64,000 nt of DNA from JBQDBK01 sp052090825 (GTDB lineage: Bacteria > Bacillota > Clostridia > Tissierellales > Peptoniphilaceae). Below are positions 34,216-43,612 of this stretch, in pieces. The notes beneath the pieces are model-generated. The model was not told the DNA's origin, ran no database searches, and saw only the letters and a list, made by a program, of their open reading frames with translations. Position numbers and translations under genes: made by a program. The stretch lies in contig JBQDBK010000002.1 in NCBI GenBank assembly GCA_052090825.1, positions 1 through 64,000 of the forward strand, written 5' to 3'. Each line of letters begins with the position of its first letter. Position 1 is the stretch's first letter.

Positions 34216-35325
34216 ATGCCAGCATACAAAGAGAAAAAAGGGAATTGGTACTGTTCTTTTTATCATAAGGATTGGAAAGGGAACAATGTTAGAAAGAAAA
34301 AAGGTGGATTTAAAACTAAAAGAGAAGCTCTGGAATGGGAAAGAAGATTTCTAGAACAAAATGAAGGAAATTTAGATATGAGCTTTGGAAATTTCGTAGA
34401 AGTTTATAAAAAAGAGAGATTAAATAGATTGAAATTGAATACTTGCGAAACCAAAGAACATTTAATAGAAACTAAAATCCTTCCATACTTTAAGAATCTA
34501 AAGATAAATGAAATAGAACCTATTGATGTCATCAGATGGCAAAATGAACTACTAAAAATAAGAGATGATAAAGGACAAGGATATTCTCCAACTTATCTAA
34601 GGACTATACATGCTCAATTAAGCGCTATATTTAATTATGCTATAAAATACTATAGGCTAAAAGATAACCCAGCAAGACTAGCAGGTAGTATAGGAAAGAA
34701 AAATGCAGATGAAATGGACTTTTGGACTAAAGAGGAATTTAATAGATTTATCAAAGAAGTTAAGGACAAGCCTTTTTCTTATGAAGCATTTAGTATTCTA
34801 TATTGGTGTGGTTTGAGAGTAGGAGAGCTCCTAGCTTTAACTCAAAAAGATTTTGATTTTGATAAAAATATATTAACTATAAACAAATCATATCAAAGAT
34901 TAAAAGGAGAAGATATAATAACGGATCCTAAGACAGAAAAGAGTAATAGACTAGTATATCTATCAGATATTTTAGCAGAAGATATAAAATTATTATTTAG
35001 TAGACTTTATGATCAAAAAGAAGATGAAAGAATATTTCAATTTACTAAGGGATTTCTCTATAAAGAAATGGATAGAGGTTGTAAAAAATCAGGAGTTAAA
35101 AGAATAAGAATTCATGATTTAAGACATTCCCATGTATCATTATTAATAGAAATGGGATTTTCACCAGTAGCTATATCAGAAAGAGTAGGTCATGAAAGTA
35201 TAGATATCACACTTAAATATGCTCATATGTTTCCATCTAAACAACAACAGATGGTAGACGTATTAAACAAGGAGGCCTTAGAAGATGTTCAGACAAAAAA
35301 CACTACAGGAAAAATCAAAGAATAA
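34216..35325 (+). CDS. int: Tyrosine site-specific integrase of element 2
   Basis: A 369-residue integrase with the same three domains as the element 1 enzyme. Visible residues include Arg in CGLRVGELLAL, HDLRHSHVS, VGHESIDITLKYAHMFP. The catalytic residues are complete, so it may be active. Sequence outside the catalytic motifs has diverged noticeably from the element 1 integrase, so a different target site is possible. It overlaps the following gene by 41 bases. GGAAGGAGAGG lies upstream of the ATG. Confidence 0.92.
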   Translation: MPAYKEKKGNWYCSFYHKDWKGNNVRKKKGGFKTKREALEWERRFLEQNEGNLDMSFGNFVEVYKKERLNRLKLNTCETKEHLIETKILPYFKNLKINEIEPIDVIRWQNELLKIRDDKGQGYSPTYLRTIHAQLSAIFNYAIKYYRLKDNPARLAGSIGKKNADEMDFWTKEEFNRFIKEVKDKPFSYEAFSILYWCGLRVGELLALTQKDFDFDKNILTINKSYQRLKGEDIITDPKTEKSNRLVYLSDILAEDIKLLFSRLYDQKEDERIFQFTKGFLYKEMDRGCKKSGVKRIRIHDLRHSHVSLLIEMGFSPVAISERVGHESIDITLKYAHMFPSKQQQMVDVLNKEALEDVQTKNTTGKIKE

Positions 35326-35671
35326 AAAGAAAAGAACAGCTAAGGAAGAAAAAGAAAGACTAAGAAATAAAGATAAAAACCGAAAGAGAAATTGCACAGT
35401 AGCTTTTAGGATGACAGAAATGGAAAGGGATCTATTAGATAAAAAAATAAAATTAAGCGGTAGATTGAAACAAGAATATTTAACTGAAGCAGTATTAAAT
35501 CACAAGGTAATATTTGTAGGGGATAGAGAGGTTTTTAGTACTCTAAAAGATAATTTAAAAAGGATAGAAAGAGAATTAAAAGAAATAGATATGGTCTCTG
35601 AAATAAATGAAAAAGATATGTATCTATTAAAAACAATAATAGAAATGTTTGAGAATCTCTATGAAAAATAA
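35285..35671 (+). CDS. MobC-like/ribbon-helix-helix protein of element 2
   Basis: A 128-residue basic protein homologous to 11715-12194: NCTVAFRMTEMERDLLDKKIKLSGRLKQEYLTEAVL matches its ribbon-helix-helix region in part. The N-terminus is Lys/Arg-rich. It overlaps the integrase gene by 41 bases; AAGGAGG precedes the ATG. Because this element has no relaxase, a role in replication or in mobilization by another relaxase is possible. Confidence 0.65.
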   Translation: MFRQKTLQEKSKNKKKRTAKEEKERLRNKDKNRKRNCTVAFRMTEMERDLLDKKIKLSGRLKQEYLTEAVLNHKVIFVGDREVFSTLKDNLKRIERELKEIDMVSEINEKDMYLLKTIIEMFENLYEK

Positions 35672-35674
35672 AAA

Positions 35675-35763
35675 TGCTTCCAACAAATATGTTGAAAGCA
35701 ATGATACGAACCATGACAGTTCATATACCCTAGCAAGTATATTATACCTGTTTTCATGGTTCG
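35675..35763 (+). ncRNA. Two-hairpin structured leader before primase, element 2
   Basis: The first hairpin TGCTTCCAAC (35675-35684) with GTTGAAAGCA (35691-35700) has one mismatch. The outer stem CGAACCATGACAG (35707-35719) pairs with CTGTTTTCATGGTTCG (35748-35763) with a small bulge. The layout equals that of element 1 at 12179-12266, with stems changed on both sides and a similar unpaired segment (ATACCCTAGCAAG). Paired changes suggest the structure, not the sequence, is conserved. Confidence 0.5.
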
Positions 35764-35793
35764 TTTCAACACCAAAATGAAAGGAAGGTATAT

Positions 35794-36813
35794 ATGAAAA
35801 GTATAAAAGAAAATCAATATAAAAATGTACCAGAAGAAATGAAAGATTTACCTAGGTGGATTAAGTGGAAAAAGGTAGCAAAAAAAAATAAGCATGGAAA
35901 TACTAAGTGGACTAAAATTCCCTATAGTATAAAAGATAATAGCAGTTTTAATTGGAACAATCCTAATAAATGGGAGAGTTATAATACAGCTAAAAAATAT
36001 ACAGATGAATTTGATGGTTTAGGATATGTATTAGTAGAAAAAGATAACATTGTAGCAATAGATTTAGATAATTGTATAGAAAATAGAAAATTAAACTCTT
36101 TTGCTAAGAAAATAATAGAAATATTCAGCGGAACTTACATGGAACTTTCACAATCAGAAAAAGGAATTCATATCTTCTTAAAAGGCTCTATTTCAAAAAA
36201 TCTGAACCTTCAAAACTTAGGAATAGAAATGTATAAGGACAATCGTTATATAGCCTTAACAGGCGATTTAGGAGCTGATAAATATTTCGAACCATCAAAT
36301 ATACTTCTAAATAAAGATAAGGAGATAAAAGACTTATATAACTATTGTATAGAAGAAGATAGGAAAAGATTCAAGAAAAAACATGAAATAAACACAGAAA
36401 GAATAATAGAAAAATCTCTATCAAAGGAATTAAACTCTACTGTGAATATTTCATCTTTAAATAAAGTACCAGATGTAAATACAATTTTAGATACCATGGA
36501 TAGAACTAATCCTATAGCATCTAATTTAATAGAGGGAAATTCTTATACAGGAGATCCAAGCAGAGATGATTTTATTTTTCTATTACTAGCAAAAAACTAT
36601 AGTCATGGAAATCCAAGTTTGATGGAAGAGTTGTTTCTTAAGACAAGTTTAAATCGTCTAGGAACAGGACAAAAGAGGAAAAGCGATACAAAGTATATTG
36701 AATATCTTCATAAGACTATAGACAAGGTATTAGGCCTTAATGGATATAGACCATTTGACTGGACATCTCACAATGAATATAAGCAGAGGATAAAATCTTA
36801 TGAAGCTCGTTAA
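35794..36813 (+). CDS. Primase domain protein of element 2
   Basis: A 339-residue homologue of the element 1 primase: LPRWIKWKKV, VAIDLDNCIE, SEKGIHIFLKG, NRYIALTGD and SYTGDPSRDDFIFLLLAKNY. The acidic active-site pattern is kept. It overlaps vapE by 14 bases, exactly as in element 1. AAAGGAAGG before the ATG supports the start. Confidence 0.75.
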   Translation: MKSIKENQYKNVPEEMKDLPRWIKWKKVAKKNKHGNTKWTKIPYSIKDNSSFNWNNPNKWESYNTAKKYTDEFDGLGYVLVEKDNIVAIDLDNCIENRKLNSFAKKIIEIFSGTYMELSQSEKGIHIFLKGSISKNLNLQNLGIEMYKDNRYIALTGDLGADKYFEPSNILLNKDKEIKDLYNYCIEEDRKRFKKKHEINTERIIEKSLSKELNSTVNISSLNKVPDVNTILDTMDRTNPIASNLIEGNSYTGDPSRDDFIFLLLAKNYSHGNPSLMEELFLKTSLNRLGTGQKRKSDTKYIEYLHKTIDKVLGLNGYRPFDWTSHNEYKQRIKSYEAR

Positions 36814-38221
36814 TCTCAATTTTTATGAAAAAGAATTAAATCAATCTTATAAAAAGATGGAATTTACTAAAACTGAAAAAGGTAAAGTATCTCAATCTAT
36901 AGGAAATTTAGTTATAGCTTTAATGAATCCATACTATTGTAAAAAACAAGGAGTATTTAAAGGACAAATATTCTGGGATAATTTTAGCAATGAAATAAAA
37001 TTACAAGGATATTTAATAGGGGAAAAAGGATTTAATAAAAACTCTATTAGACTATGGGATGATGCTATGAATAATAGATTGGGATTAGAAATAGAAAAGA
37101 GATTTAAGATAAACTATAATTCAAATAAAATGTGGGAAGCAGTTAGGTTTGTTGCAGGTCAATATTCAATAAGTCCACCTAAAGAATATTTAAAATTTTT
37201 AAAGTGGAATAGCGATGAAGATAATATAAGAAAGCTCCTACCAAAATATTTAGGAGCAGAAGATACTGAATTAAATAGATGGATAATGGAGCATATGTTA
37301 ATAGGAATGGTATCAAGAGTATTTAATCCAGGATGCAAGTTAGACGAGATGATGATATTAGTAGGTGGACAAGGAATAGGAAAGTCTACCTTTGTCCAAA
37401 AATTAGCTATATCCCCTGCATGGTATTGTGCTTTACAATCCATAGAAGGTAAAGATACTATTATGAATTTAATGGGAAAGACAGTAGTAGAAATAGAAGA
37501 ATTTGTAGCCTTAAGAAATGCCAGATCAGCAAATGAAGCTAAAGCTTTTCTATCAAAATTAAACGATAGAATTAGAATTCCCTATGACAGAACATCTAAA
37601 GATGTACCTAGAACTTGTATATTGATAGGCACATTAAATGAAAGAACATTTCTAAATGACCACACAGGAGAAAGAAGATACCTACCTGTAGAATGTTATA
37701 AAGATAGAATAGAAAAATCAGTATATTATCATGAAGACTATGCAGCTGGACTTTCAAAAGAAGAATATGAAAGAAAAGTAGATTATGATTTTGAACAAGC
37801 TATAGCTCAAGCAGTATCTATTTATAAATCAAATAATTATGATATGAATATACCAGTACATCTAGCAAAATCATTAGATTCAGAACAAGAGAAATTCAAA
37901 TATATAAATCCAGATGTAGAAGATTTAAGATACTTCTTAGAAGAGTACAAACCAAGAACAGCACTTCCACATATAACTTGCTTCAAAGAATTAACTATGG
38001 CTGGATTTACTCTTAAATCAAAAGCTTTTAGTGAGATTATGGAAAACTACTTTATAGAATGGAAATCAGTTAGACTTCCAAAAACTGAAAGAATAAAACC
38101 AAATGGAGTATCTATACCAGTAAAAGTTTATTATGAAAGAGAAATAGAGATACCAGAAGAATGGAAAGAAGAAAAGAAAGATAAATTAAGTGAACAAATA
38201 TCTATAGAAGATAAGAATTAA
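36800..38221 (+). CDS. VapE-like helicase/ATPase of element 2
   Basis: A 473-residue protein, the same length as its element 1 homologue, with Walker A GGQGIGKST, VVEIEEFVALRNARSANEAK and LNDHTGERRYLPVEC. It should unwind the element origin together with the primase. AGAGG upstream and the conserved 14-base overlap support the start. No damage is visible. Confidence 0.85.
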   Translation: MKLVNLNFYEKELNQSYKKMEFTKTEKGKVSQSIGNLVIALMNPYYCKKQGVFKGQIFWDNFSNEIKLQGYLIGEKGFNKNSIRLWDDAMNNRLGLEIEKRFKINYNSNKMWEAVRFVAGQYSISPPKEYLKFLKWNSDEDNIRKLLPKYLGAEDTELNRWIMEHMLIGMVSRVFNPGCKLDEMMILVGGQGIGKSTFVQKLAISPAWYCALQSIEGKDTIMNLMGKTVVEIEEFVALRNARSANEAKAFLSKLNDRIRIPYDRTSKDVPRTCILIGTLNERTFLNDHTGERRYLPVECYKDRIEKSVYYHEDYAAGLSKEEYERKVDYDFEQAIAQAVSIYKSNNYDMNIPVHLAKSLDSEQEKFKYINPDVEDLRYFLEEYKPRTALPHITCFKELTMAGFTLKSKAFSEIMENYFIEWKSVRLPKTERIKPNGVSIPVKVYYEREIEIPEEWKEEKKDKLSEQISIEDKN

Positions 38222-38550
38222 TAAACTAAAGATCTTCTTATGAGAATATAATCTAGAATCATTTTGTAACTTTGTAACTTGTAACCAAGAATTCTCTTGA
38301 CTTTCTTAGTTGGTCTATTAAAGTTATTTTAAAAGCAGGCATTAAGCTAAGTATTTGATTTATATATTTATATTACCGCACTATGGGGAAAATGTCAGCT
38401 TATTTTAGATGTTTTACTTTAAGTTCATAAAAACATCATTTAAGGATAAAGGCTTATTTTTCCAAAGACTAAGTTAGTGTATTAGTATTGACTAATGACT
38501 AGAATACTGATATTCTCTTTTTAAGATTTACTAATGGAGGAGTGTGAAAA
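38222..38550. other. Non-coding region after vapE, element 2
   Basis: No gene is supported. It holds the GTAAC block at 38264-38286, then an AT-rich stretch, and near 38480-38520 a region with ATTAGTATTGACTAATGACTA that may be a promoter with a dyad for the gene at 38551. I see no oriT-like dyad cluster, in contrast to element 1. Confidence 0.5.
38264..38286 (+). repeat. GTAAC-repeat block, element 2
   Basis: Three GTAAC units in 23 bases, differing at one position from the element 1 block at 14700-14722. The following seven bases are also nearly the same (AAGAATT against TAGAATT). It lies 43 bases after the vapE stop. Unlike in element 1, no inverted copy follows. Confidence 0.55.
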
Positions 38551-39078
38551 ATGAGCAAAAAAGTAGGTTTTTTTATAGACGAAGATGTATACGAAAAGTT
38601 TTTACTTGCTATGGACATTTCTAAAGAATCCGAAGAAGAAGCTATTGAAATGTCTATGAGATGGTACATAGCAAAGACTTTTGAAAAGGTTTCTCATGAA
38701 TACAATCCTAAAAAGGTTTCTAAATCTCCTGAAGGTGTTAATGATTATTATGGGAAAGCTATTGGGCGTATTCCTATTTGGGCATTAAAGCCGGAGCAGT
38801 ATAATCATAAAATTATAAGAGCATATTTTACTGCTCTTGACATAGCAGGGTCTGCCACTATAAGTATGATGGAGCAATTATGTAGTGAAAAGGTTTACCC
38901 CAAACTATATGTACCTACTTTTAAAAATAATTACTCACAAATGAAGATTGATGGTGCAAAAAGTCATGGGAAAGTTTTTGAAGACGATGGAGAAAATGTA
39001 TGGCTATGGAGTGAAATAGAAGATACTTTATTGAAACATAAATCAAGTTTTTATAGCGGGGAGGATAAGAATGAGTAG
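38551..39078 (+). CDS. Ribbon-helix-helix-like protein of unknown function
   Basis: A 175-residue protein. Residues 1-45 (VGFFIDEDVYEKFLLAMDIS) look like a ribbon-helix-helix or CopG-type segment. Residues 75-165 form an alpha-rich domain with IIRAYFTALDIAGSATISMM and NVWLWSEIEDTL, perhaps a winged helix. I know no named family. It overlaps the DUF262 gene by eight bases, so it is probably a regulator or partner of it. GGAGGAGTG ten bases upstream supports the start. Confidence 0.5.
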   Translation: MSKKVGFFIDEDVYEKFLLAMDISKESEEEAIEMSMRWYIAKTFEKVSHEYNPKKVSKSPEGVNDYYGKAIGRIPIWALKPEQYNHKIIRAYFTALDIAGSATISMMEQLCSEKVYPKLYVPTFKNNYSQMKIDGAKSHGKVFEDDGENVWLWSEIEDTLLKHKSSFYSGEDKNE

Positions 39079-40762
39079 ACTAGTTGATAGTAGTATAAGT
39101 ATTTATGAAGCATTGGAGAATATAAAAAATGGCAAATATGTTATGCCTGCATTTCAAAGACAGTATGTATGGAGTATGGAACAAGTGGAAAAACTATGGG
39201 ACTCTATTCTTTTAGACTATCCTATAGCTACTTTTTTATTTTGGCATGTTGATGATGATAATGTAACTTGGGATACATATTTTTGTAATTTTTTAAATGA
39301 TGTTACATTTGATAATCGCAAACAGGCAGATACAGTTAATTATGAGTTAAGTAATATAAATGTTAATTTAACTGACACAGCAGTCCTTGATTGACAACAA
39401 AGATTGACTTCATTATTTTTATCTCTATATGGAGAAGCTTTTATAAGGCAAAAATATGCAAGACGAAAAAGTAGTGGAGGTATTGTAACAAAACTACTAA
39501 TTGAACTAAATAAAAACAAGATAACTGTTGATGAAGAAGAATACAATAGTAAAAAATTTGATATAAAATTCAGCGATAAAATTGGGAAGCAAAGTCCTAC
39601 ACAATTTGAGATAAAAAATATATTAGATGTAAAGTTTCAAGATGAAACAACTAGAGAGATGGCCATTGAAGATGCAATTTCTAATGTTCCAGCAGATAGT
39701 AAAGATTATGCTAGGAATATTTTAAATAAGCTTTATAATAAAGTGTTTGTAGAAAAATTAATTAGATATACTGAAATACATGATATGAAGCAGGACGATG
39801 CCTTGGAGATGTTCGTAAGGTTTAATAGTGGTGGTAAGGCTCTTCGTAAATCTGAAATAACTATGTCTATACTTGAAGCATATTGGCCAAGTGCAAAGAC
39901 AGAATTCGGGAAATTACTTGTAGATTCCTATGAAAATTTTGGTACAGATTTTATAATTCGTTCCGCCCTTATGCTTTATGGAGATGTTGTAAAATCAAAT
40001 ATTAATAAGAATATAGCTGAAGAATTAAAAAATAATTGGAATGATTTTAAAAAGGCTTTGAAAAACTTGGAGAGCATATTAAAAGATATGAAGATAGGAG
40101 TAAGTAGATTCTCAGGTAGCTGGAACGTTCTATTGCCGATTATATATTTTATTTATTATAATCCAGACTACAGAAATAATCTTGATGGTATTCGTGCATA
40201 TTTAATAAGAGCAGTTTTATTTACTTACTTCCAATCTGGAACGACAAGTAAATTACAACAAATGAAGAGCAGAATTAATGAAAACGAACATGAAATATCA
40301 GTTGAAATGCTTAACCAAATGAATGATCTTAGGGTAACAGATGGAAAGATTGAAGACATTTTAAATGAAGAAAAAGGTAGCAGAGTTGCTGGAGAAGCTT
40401 TATACTTTCTGAGCTTAGATTGGAGAAATAGCCATTTTAAGTACGAACAAGATCACCTTCACCCCTTTGAAAGATTTGATGGCAATAAGCCTATTGCAGT
40501 ATCTATGGAAGACTGGAGAAACTGGAGAGGAAATCGAAATAGGTTGGCAAACTTACACTCTTTAGAAGGTAGAAGCAATGCTAGCAAAAGTGATATGAGA
40601 CTTGTAGATTATTATAATGATATGAATGATTCTCAAAAAGAAGAATTTAGAAAACAAGCATTTATCCCTGAAGATGTATCACTAGAATTAGAAAACTTTA
40701 ATGAATTTTATGAAAAAAGAAAAGAGATATTAACTATGAAGATAAGGCAATTGTTAGGGTAA
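39071..40762 (+). pseudogene. DUF262/HNH nuclease gene interrupted by in-frame TGA
   Basis: Reading through TGA at 39392-39394 gives about 563 residues in one frame. The first part has VMPAFQRQYVWSMEQVEKLW. The stop falls inside the nucleotide-binding motif, which would read VLDGQQRLTSLFL with glycine at the stop, so GGA became TGA by one base. The C-terminal part has an HNH-like DHLHPF and NRLANLHSLEGRSN. The 3' part shows no further damage, so the mutation may be recent. The 107-residue fragment alone should not be active. A sequencing error or readthrough is possible. Confidence 0.75.
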
Positions 40763-40798
40763 GATTATCATAAGTAGCATTTGTTGGGGGTGAGATGA

Positions 40799-42325
40799 TT
40801 GAAAGATATGAAAGAAGTTCATAACTTTGCAGTAAAATGGCTTGATAAATTTAGGAATCAAGAAATTGATTATATAGAATTAGTAGACCATTATCTGGCC
40901 GATGATTGTGATGCACTTGGATTTGAAATGGATAGTGGAGAAGAATTTTCTAAAAGATATGGAAGTGCCGTTTATGACTATAGAGAACTCCAAAAAATTA
41001 TAGATTACATAAATGATATTGAACTACTAGGTTCTGCCATTTATTCAAGATGGAGATATTTTAATCATTGGGCATACGATGGAGAAGAAATTTTAGAAGA
41101 TAGAAATCGTTCTTGGTTTATTCTAGCTTTAAAGCGATTGCTTGTATTATCTGCTGAAAATAATGCTATGTTTAAAGGTATACCAAAGACTATTCATATT
41201 GTATCTAATAATATTTGCTATGGGCCATGTCCAGAGCCTACAGATGAAGTAGAGCAACACCTAACAATTAGTTCTGAAGGACAAATAAAATTTTCATCAT
41301 TTAACTTTGGTTACGGAATGGAAAAATATGAAAAAGGAAGAAGTAAAGATTTTAATATAGGAAAACCGGTAGCTGAAAAAATATTAAGTGCGGTAGGTGA
41401 ATATTTCAGTAATGAATATATTGAAATCTTTGCTACAGATATTGGCGATTGGAAGATGGAGATAATCAATACAGATGGAGAGAGCTACCACTTCAGAGGT
41501 TCACTTTGTGCAGATTTTGAAATTGATGGCATAGACTTATCTGATCTAATTCGTGATGAAATAGGTATAAAAAATTTATATATATTTGATGGGAACAATA
41601 AGCCGGATAAGGTGAATAAAATCACTATTGAATATAATAGAGTAGCAAAAATAAAACCCAAAGAATTAATAAGTGAATCAGAAGAATATGTAACTTGGGA
41701 TTACAAGGAGAGTTTAACAATTGATAGGAAGACTGAAACAATTGAACATATACAAAATATCGGGTCAGGATGCATTGTTTCAAGAAAATTTCAAGTTCAA
41801 GGAGGAGTGGAGGCACTTCTCGATGATTTAGATGGAGATAGTTTGTTTGAATATATTGAGGGAAATCCTCCAGATGTTGTTGAAAATCCAGGGGAAATAA
41901 AAGGCTATAAAATTACTATAGAATTAGAAAAAGATGGTCAGCGAATAATTATAGGAACATTTGACAAAAAAGGACTGCCTGAAGATTGGGAAGACTTTGC
42001 GGAGGCTGTTTTAGATTTTATGTTATTTTATGGGCTAGGGGAAATACTTGATCCATCTATTTATAATTTGATAAAAAGGCGGAAAGGTGAATACATATAT
42101 TGCAGCGTTACCTTTGACGATAGCTATAAAACTTATTACTATTTAACAGATGATGATAGTATTGAAGTTGGAGACTCAGTCATGGTCCCTGCTGGAATAG
42201 ATGATCATCTAGCTATGGTAAAGGTTGTAAAGATAGGGTATTTCAAGGAAGAAGATGTTCCTTTTCCTATGAATAAAATAAAGAAGATAGTCAGAAAGGC
42301 TGCTGATGTAGATTTTGATAGCTGA
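40799..42325 (+). CDS. Large acidic protein of unknown function in the DUF262 cassette
   Basis: A 508-residue protein with no membrane segment and no motif I can name. The N-terminal half is helical, with AIYSRWRYFNHWAYDGEEIL. A beta-rich middle contains the cysteine pair ICYGPCPEP. The C-terminal ~110 residues include YLTDDDSIEVGDSVMVPAG and MVKVVKIGYFKEEDVPFP, which look like a small beta-barrel. The start is TTG at 40799, eight bases after GGGGG; the ATG at 40808 is too far from it. It lies between the DUF262 gene and the GIY-YIG-like gene, with short gaps, so it belongs to that cassette. Confidence 0.5.
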   Translation: MKDMKEVHNFAVKWLDKFRNQEIDYIELVDHYLADDCDALGFEMDSGEEFSKRYGSAVYDYRELQKIIDYINDIELLGSAIYSRWRYFNHWAYDGEEILEDRNRSWFILALKRLLVLSAENNAMFKGIPKTIHIVSNNICYGPCPEPTDEVEQHLTISSEGQIKFSSFNFGYGMEKYEKGRSKDFNIGKPVAEKILSAVGEYFSNEYIEIFATDIGDWKMEIINTDGESYHFRGSLCADFEIDGIDLSDLIRDEIGIKNLYIFDGNNKPDKVNKITIEYNRVAKIKPKELISESEEYVTWDYKESLTIDRKTETIEHIQNIGSGCIVSRKFQVQGGVEALLDDLDGDSLFEYIEGNPPDVVENPGEIKGYKITIELEKDGQRIIIGTFDKKGLPEDWEDFAEAVLDFMLFYGLGEILDPSIYNLIKRRKGEYIYCSVTFDDSYKTYYYLTDDDSIEVGDSVMVPAGIDDHLAMVKVVKIGYFKEEDVPFPMNKIKKIVRKAADVDFDS

Positions 42326-42348
42326 TCATAGTTATGGAGGATAAAATT

Positions 42349-42813
42349 ATGGATATTAAAGCATTAAATAAAGATTTAGCAGAGATTATTCTAGGGTTAT
42401 CTTCCATTTTAGGTAAGCCTATAAGTGAGGATAAATTTGAAATAGTAGATTTGGGTATTCCACATCAACCAACATCTCTCCCAAAAGGGAAAATGGGTAT
42501 CTATATGTTTTTATATGATAATAAGTTTTTAAAGATTGGCAAAGCTGGTCCAAAAAGTAATGCTAGGTTTTATAGTCAACATTACAATCCTAAATCAGCT
42601 AGAAGTACATTAGCAGCTTCTATTCTAGCAGATGAATCAACTGCGAATAAAAGCATCTCCGAGTCTAATGTAGGAGTATGGATAAAGGAGAATTGTTATA
42701 GGATTGATATATTATTTGATTCTGACTTAGGAATATTTGCGTTAGAGCTTATAGAAGCTGCACTGCATTATAAATATGAGCCTGTATATGAAGGGTTTAT
42801 AAGTCAAAGATAG
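42349..42813 (+). CDS. GIY-YIG-like domain protein
   Basis: A 154-residue protein. KGKMGIYMFLYDNKFLKIGKAGPKSN (in part: GIYMFLY and LKIGKAG) matches the two strands of a GIY-YIG nuclease, followed by an arginine (about residue 76) and a C-terminal glutamate (LELIEAALHY) in family-like positions. Second-motif YIG is changed to KIG, so catalysis is uncertain. The ATG at 42349 follows GGAGG; the upstream ATG at 42334 overlaps that ribosome site. It ends one base before the next ATG. Confidence 0.62.
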   Translation: MDIKALNKDLAEIILGLSSILGKPISEDKFEIVDLGIPHQPTSLPKGKMGIYMFLYDNKFLKIGKAGPKSNARFYSQHYNPKSARSTLAASILADESTANKSISESNVGVWIKENCYRIDILFDSDLGIFALELIEAALHYKYEPVYEGFISQR

Positions 42814-42814
42814 A

Positions 42815-43612
42815 ATGGTAGGGGTTGTTAATATTCAATATATAGGGGTTATCATTTTCATGATACTTATAATTATGATTTGTATTGTATTAGTACTCAA
42901 ATTTAAAAGAAGCCAAGGTCTTGTACTTACCACAACAGATAATTATAATGGGGAAAAAAGCAAGCTAGAATTTACTACGGAAAATATACAGAACGAATTA
43001 GTTATCCAAATGGAAATGCTCCCTGCAGAGGTAATTATTGACGAGAACAAGCTTGTTGAGATTACAAATAGCAAAGTCTTAGCTCATGTAAATAATCTAG
43101 TACCTGGTTTAGCACAGGTGGGTAATGTGGCTCACAATGCAGTCCAAGCGGCACAAGCCAATGGGGAAGTATTATATAAAGCAATAATTCCTGCAGGTAC
43201 GAAGTTGGCAGATTCAAAGGCTATGGAGAATGCTATTCGTGGTATTTATCGTGGCTCAGATGGTATTAAAGGTCATGGAAACCTAGTAGCTGTTGAAGCA
43301 CAAAAAGGAACAGCGGTTGTAGCCAATATCGTAGCTGCTGCTATAGGAGTTGCCTCAATGGTTGTTGGTCAGTACTATATGACACAGATTAATGCTGAAC
43401 TCGGAGTAATTAGCGAAGGCATATCTAAGATTTCAGATTTTCAGGATAATGAGTATCGTAGTAGGGTTTTCTCACTTGTTACTCATGTTAAAAAGATAGA
43501 GGATTTCCAAGTTGAAATTCTTGAAAATAATGAATTGAGACTCAGTAAAATTGGTCAACTTGATAGTCTGGAAGAAGAAAGCACTCAACTTCTAGGACAA
43601 GCTACATGGTAA
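42815..43612 (+). pseudogene. Truncated copy of the membrane-anchored cargo protein
   Basis: A 265-residue product with an N-terminal anchor (VIIFMILIIMICIVLVLKF) and then the same blocks as the 421-residue protein at 29976: LYKAIIPAG, IRGIYRG, IKGHGNL, VGQYYMTQIN and FQVEILENNELR. Homology stops at LLGQA, where the intact copy continues for about 180 residues; here the frame reads TW and stops. A deletion or recombination around 43603 is the simplest explanation. It could still make a membrane-bound fragment. Confidence 0.65.

Noticed and set aside
39392..39394. TGA read as glycine, as in the SR1/Gracilibacteria genetic code
   Set aside because: The insertion of glycine would restore DGQQR exactly, but other genes in the window end normally at TGA (for example the gene at 40799-42325 ends in TGA) and the gene content is typical of Firmicutes. 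A single nonsense mutation is simpler.
39392..39394. TGA as a selenocysteine codon
   Set aside because: The residue expected there is glycine in a nucleotide-binding loop, and no strong stem-loop of bacterial SECIS type was seen directly downstream.
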